Shown here: positions 60,995 to 64,000 of the stretch, piece after piece
How the letters are laid out: every line of letters begins with the position of its first letter
How positions within the stretch are numbered: position 1 is the first letter of the stretch
Source of the DNA: Candidatus Obscuribacterales bacterium
GTDB lineage: Bacteria; Cyanobacteriota; Vampirovibrionia; Obscuribacterales; Obscuribacteraceae
Reading direction: 5' to 3'
Assembly (NCBI GenBank): GCA_019746975.1
Contig: JAIERK010000143.1
Span: forward strand, 26,082 to 90,081
DNA length: 64,000 nucleotides
The notes under the pieces: model-generated
Database searches by the model: none
What the model saw: only the letters and a program-made list of their open reading frames with translations
Told to the model about the DNA's origin: nothing
Translations under genes and position numbers: made by a program

Positions 60995-61098
60995 GATTTT
61001 CAGGGTGCGGGTTGTTCTTGCGCGTTGGGTCGCAGCAAGACCGGCGCTTCGCATTGTGCGAAGGCGCATGATCTGTTGTTGTTGGGGGATCGAAAATC
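60995..61098 (-). ncRNA. 104-nt structured leader element
   Basis: GATTTTC/GAAAATC closes the element; inside, GCGCTTCGCA and TGCGAAGGCGC form a 10-bp hairpin with one bulged G and loop TTG. It sits between the terminator at 61105 and the first tRNA, so it should be in the array leader. Confidence 0.5.
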
Positions 61099-61104
61099 AG
61101 GTCT

Positions 61105-61138
61105 ATAAAACAAAAATGCCTGGGTGCTCGACCCAGGC
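61105..61138 (-). terminator. Intrinsic terminator upstream of the array
   Basis: Minus strand GCCTGGGT-CGAGC-ACCCAGGC followed by ATTTTTGTTTT. It would stop transcription coming from the candidate ncRNA at 61139-61320 before the array, or act as an attenuator for it. Confidence 0.8.
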
Positions 61139-61320
61139 TTGACGATTTGGATAAGACTTTAAAGTCAGATCACACCTGGGTATATTTTCCGTCGCGCGGT
61201 TGCTCTGATGCCTAAGCCTTTGCTTCCCGGCTCATAGCGCCACTCGCGGCATATATTCATTTGTGTTGATCTAAACAACATCTTCCTACTCCGAATCGTC
61301 GCCCCATTTGGTCGACACTA
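61105..61320 (-). ncRNA. Candidate ncRNA of about 200 nt ending in the terminator
   Basis: A long-range stem GACGATT (61294-61300) / AATCGTC (61141-61147) encloses about 145 nt, and the terminator follows at once. Inside, GTTG-TTTAGAT-CAAC is a hairpin, and CCGCGAG/CGCGCGACGG-type pairing is possible. Size and closing stem recall 6S RNA, but no diagnostic sequence was recognised. No protein frame covers it. Confidence 0.4.
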
Positions 61321-61638
61321 ATCATAGTACCACAGTCCCCAAAAAAAATGGAAGGGGGTATTTACGATTTAATGTGCAATTCGCTGTGATGATGCGGGTT
61401 TTCCGTATTGATGAATGAAACATATGAATTTGAAAATCTCTTAGTAACCCTTATTTCAGTTACTTCTTACAGTTTAAAGTGAAAAGTCATGATTACTAAA
61501 CCAAATGAAAATTAGAAACAGATTTAGATACTCATTCTATTTTTGATCTAAACCTAATAACTTAGAGATCTAATGTTGATCCATTAATGGCGAAGGGCAA
61601 GTAACATATGGGAAGAAACTTGCGATGAAGGTTGCTGC
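61321..61638. other. AT-rich intergenic region
   Basis: No gene seen. Strongly AT-rich from 61420 to 61600, plausible promoter area for divergent transcription of the ncRNA/array (minus) and the gene at 61639 (plus). No convincing -35/-10 pair could be fixed by eye. Confidence 0.4.
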
Positions 61639-61917
61639 GTGGACAAACTGTCGAAAGTTGTATACTCGGATCGTCATTTGACACCGACAGGCTGGATTAA
61701 AGGCACCGAGCGCTGGGAAGACGGCACCCTGACTGTCGTGGAGCCACCGTTGAATACTGCTATGACTGTTCGCTACTCCGTTCCGCTTCGTCGTGCGCCG
61801 TATATAACGACTCAATGGAAAACAGATAAACCCGATCAGTTGAGCGATCTCATCTCGAAATTCGGAGATCTACCTCAGGACCTCAAGGAATTGGAGCAAT
61901 CGGCCGAAAAGGGATAA
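61639..61917 (+). CDS. Hypothetical protein, 92 aa
   Basis: GTG start at 61639 with weak upstream ribosome site (GATGAAGG). A compact, soluble product with beta-like GTLTVVEPPLNTAMTVRYSVPLRRAPYITTQW and a charged C-terminal helix. No family recognised. It is the only frame with coding character between the array and the cyclophilin gene. Confidence 0.5.
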   Translation: MDKLSKVVYSDRHLTPTGWIKGTERWEDGTLTVVEPPLNTAMTVRYSVPLRRAPYITTQWKTDKPDQLSDLISKFGDLPQDLKELEQSAEKG

Positions 61918-62983
61918 TGCGTAGCCGACACAGTTCCTTTTCCTCTTCGGCAAGACTTCGAGTTGGATGTTTCGATTTTATCGGTGCTGGATATGAATTT
62001 GCCCTGACCGACTGTGCGTTGCCAGAACGGCACATGCGAACAGGGCAGAAGATTGAATTATTCGAAAAACACGTAGCCTGATTTACGTAGTACCAGATAG
62101 AGTGGCATGCCGTCAGCAGTTCTAGGGGCTGACGGTATGAGTATCCCGAGTCCGATCTGTTGGTATTACTGGGTCACGGAGTAGTAATTCGGACTGGAGG
62201 TGGTGTCGGCGGTGGCTTGTGAGGAGGTCTAGGCGGTGCTACAGGCGGTGTCGTTGGTGGTATCGTAAGTGGTGGTTCCGTCGGTGTTGTCAGTGGTGTC
62301 GTCAGAGGTGTCATTGGTGACGGGTCACCGGACCAGCGGGCGGATCTGTTTTTGGATTTGGTTTCGGTGGATCTGGTGTCGGTGGCTGCCCAGGTGGTGT
62401 CACGTGGAGGTTCATCGGGCGATAACGTGGGTGGATTGATTGGTGTCGCTCTATCATTCGAAGCGATGAAGGGTACACGAGAATCGGATATGTGGAGGTT
62501 CTCGGGTATCTGAGAATGCCATCTTTGAACTGAAAGTCGAAAAATGCAGTAAGATACCCGTTAAATTAACTGTGCTCCGCGCTCTGACAGTTTTATACGG
62601 GCTTCCACTAGGCGGACTGGTGCCATTCGGACTGGTTCCGAACATGAAATCCCTAGCGCAAACAGTCGGTTGTGAAACAAACACTCCGACGGTCGAGCGT
62701 TTTGACCGTGCCCACCAGGATTATTTGAACTTGCATTCTTCAAGAAACCAAGGATTTTTCTATACCACATCTCGATTTGGCATGGCTCGAGCAACGCAGG
62801 TGCTGCCGTAAGTGTCGATGCTCTGCGTGAGCTGACCTGAAACAAACGTGAAACAGAAGTGCTATGCGTCTTTGTTGAACGTGAATTGCCATTTTCAGGG
62901 CGAAGGTTGAAAATCATGATAAGATGACCGACTGTCTGCGACTGCATTGCAGACTTAGATGTCATTATGGAAGGAGCAATGGT
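61918..62983. other. 1-kb intergenic region with a GGTGT-rich tract
   Basis: Contains a hairpin CCGTCAGC/GCTGACGG near 62110-62138 and the low-complexity tract described separately. No other gene supported. Confidence 0.4.
62184..62456 (-). pseudogene. Proline/threonine-rich low-complexity coding remnant
   Basis: The plus strand is a run of GGTGG and GGTGT. On the minus strand one frame from ATG 62456 gives 48 residues including TPPGQPPTPDPPKPNPKTDPP and stops; a frame shifted by one then gives MTPLTTPLTTPTEPPLTIPP and PPRPPHKPPPTPPP. Together they look like one P-rich protein broken by a frameshift. It could also be simple-sequence DNA without coding role. Confidence 0.35.
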
Positions 62984-63586
62984 ATGAGCATTTCACGTCG
63001 CGCTCTTATGTCCGGAATGGCGGCGCTTGTAGCAATTGGCGGGTTGACGGCCAACATGTGCTTTGCCGCAGATTCAGGAACTTATGCAAAATTTGTAACT
63101 ACTGAAGGCGAGTTCACTGTCAAACTATTTGACAAGCAAGCTCCCAAAACAGTTGCCAACTTTGTTGGATTGGCTGAAGGAACCAAATCATGGAAGGATC
63201 CTAACAGCGGAAAGATGGTGAAGAAGCCGTTGTATAACGGTCTCAAGTTTCACCGAGTAATTGATGGTTTCATGATCCAGGGCGGAGATCCGCTCGGCAA
63301 CGGAACCGGTGGACCCGGATATGAATTTGAAGACGAATTCAATCCTCAACTTCGGCACACCAAAGAGGGCATGCTTTCGATGGCGAATGCCGGTCCCAAT
63401 ACCAATGGCAGCCAGTTCTTCATCACCCTGGGACCAACTCAACACCTGGACAACAAACACTCGATTTTCGGCGAAGTTGTCTCCGGCATGAATGTGGTGC
63501 ACAAAATAGGCTCCACCAGAGTCGGAGCCAATGACAAACCCGTCAAAGACGAAGTAATCAAACAAGTGATTATCGAACATAAATAG
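62984..63586 (+). CDS. Exported cyclophilin-type peptidyl-prolyl isomerase
   Basis: Start at ATG 62984 after AAGGAGC gives 200 residues. Signal region SRRALMSGMAALVAIGGL is Tat-like and ends near CFA-A. Cyclophilin motifs: FKVTTEGEFTVKLF-like start, KTVANFVGLAEG, LKFHRVIDGFMIQGGDP, GMLSMANAGPNTNGSQFFITL, LDNKHSIFGEV. It should assist folding of secreted proteins. Confidence 0.9.
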   Translation: MSISRRALMSGMAALVAIGGLTANMCFAADSGTYAKFVTTEGEFTVKLFDKQAPKTVANFVGLAEGTKSWKDPNSGKMVKKPLYNGLKFHRVIDGFMIQGGDPLGNGTGGPGYEFEDEFNPQLRHTKEGMLSMANAGPNTNGSQFFITLGPTQHLDNKHSIFGEVVSGMNVVHKIGSTRVGANDKPVKDEVIKQVIIEHK

Positions 63587-63752
63587 TTCGAGTCTCTTCT
63601 CTCAGCAATTGGGCGAGCACTATATTTGGTGCTCGCCTTTCTCATCCTATCAATGATGGATTCTCCGGGCAGTTTGTACCGGAATTGCAAATCGGCGCTC
63701 GCTGCCACTTGAGCTGGCAGCAACGTTCTCTGGGCTAAATTTCTCTGCCAAT

Positions 63753-64000
63753 TTATATCGTCAGAACTACTTTTCCGAAATGCGCACCGCTCTGCATATA
63801 GCGCAGCGCTTCGATTACATCGTGCGATGGAAAGACCTTATCGATAACAGGCTTGGTCCTATGAAGATTTAGAGCGGAGTTCATTCGTTCGTACATTTCG
63901 ACCGAACCAACGAAAATTCCTTGCAGTTTTACCGCCTTCATAAGAAGGTGGACGGCGTGATTGCCTTGTTGGTTGGGATCGGCAAGAACTCCGATGAGAC
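63753..64000 (-). CDS. C-terminal part of a zinc-type alcohol dehydrogenase / quinone oxidoreductase
   Basis: The frame enters from the right edge. VKLQGIFVGSVEMYERMNSAL and PVIDKVFPSHDVIEALRYMQSGAHFGKVVLTI are the usual C-terminus of medium-chain dehydrogenases (G-K-V/I-V stop region). The catalytic part lies outside the window. Confidence 0.8.
   Translation of the reverse strand, partial: LIGVLADPNQQGNHAVHLLMKAVKLQGIFVGSVEMYERMNSALNLHRTKPVIDKVFPSHDVIEALRYMQSGAHFGKVVLTI

Overview
The window is about 64 kb of bacterial chromosome with roughly balanced base composition, short intergenic gaps and mostly co-oriented gene clusters. TPR proteins, a secreted caspase-like protein, a complete arginine cluster with ArgJ, and several bacterial lipoproteins point to a Gram-negative-type, non-phototrophic lineage. 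My impression is of the Melainabacteria/Obscuribacterales side of Cyanobacteria, but nothing in the window proves that.

Layout. 1-5 kb: end of a subtilisin-like protease,ATP/ADP-translocase-like carrier, a degenerate receiver protein, small membrane and lipoproteins, and a transposase-derived regulator that has lost its catalytic core. 5-10 kb (minus): a four-gene peptide-ligase cluster (esterase, two ATP-grasp enzymes, GCS2-type ligase). 10-25 kb: secreted TPR-caspase protein, an alpha/beta hydrolase whose nucleophile is alanine, an exported TldD/TldE-like pair, a dihydroorotate-dehydrogenase-like membrane fusion, and a frameshifted membrane/DUF2071-like gene. 25-30 kb: EF-hand-bearing secreted protein, methyltransferase, and a histidine kinase/response regulator pair. 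30-37.4 kb (minus): argR-argG-argH-argF-argC-argJ-argB behind a promoter overlapped by ARG boxes. 38-44 kb: TPR lipoprotein, second kinase/regulator pair, B12-type radical SAM enzyme. 45-55 kb: MFS exporter and a conserved-type cluster SpeD / SPFH / two DUF4178 / DUF350 / membrane spermidine-synthase-like / FAD amine oxidase / polytopic protein. 61.6-64 kb: cyclophilin and the end of an alcohol dehydrogenase.

The outstanding region is 57.1-61.3 kb on the minus strand: a dense array of about 27 tRNA genes interleaved with other structured RNAs. At least seven elements share the same two-part handle: an outer helix of about 7 bp close to GCCGTAC/GTACGGC, a conserved internal loop, and a covarying inner helix. 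Different cargo sits on this handle. One copy carries a tRNA-Asp, one carries a circularly permuted tRNA with a CAT anticodon, and one carries copies of two separate pieces of 23S rRNA: the 58-nt GTPase-associated centre and the sarcin-ricin loop core. Other cargos are unrecognised. Among the tRNAs are one with two anticodon-like arms, two with leucine anticodons but short variable loops, several with a GUGC T-loop, and ones with six- or eight-nucleotide anticodon loops. CCA is encoded in some and not in others. An upstream ncRNA candidate ends in an intrinsic terminator just before the array. I read this as a modular system that displays tRNA and ribosome mimics, perhaps as decoys for nucleases or ribosome-targeting agents, or as a reserve translation kit with unusual processing. 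That function is inference; the sequence architecture is directly visible.

A second theme is a dispersed repeat built on the palindrome AAATCGATATCGATTT, found singly between genes and in tandem blocks at 22.7 and 44.1-44.6 kb, with a diverged relative at 55.0 kb.
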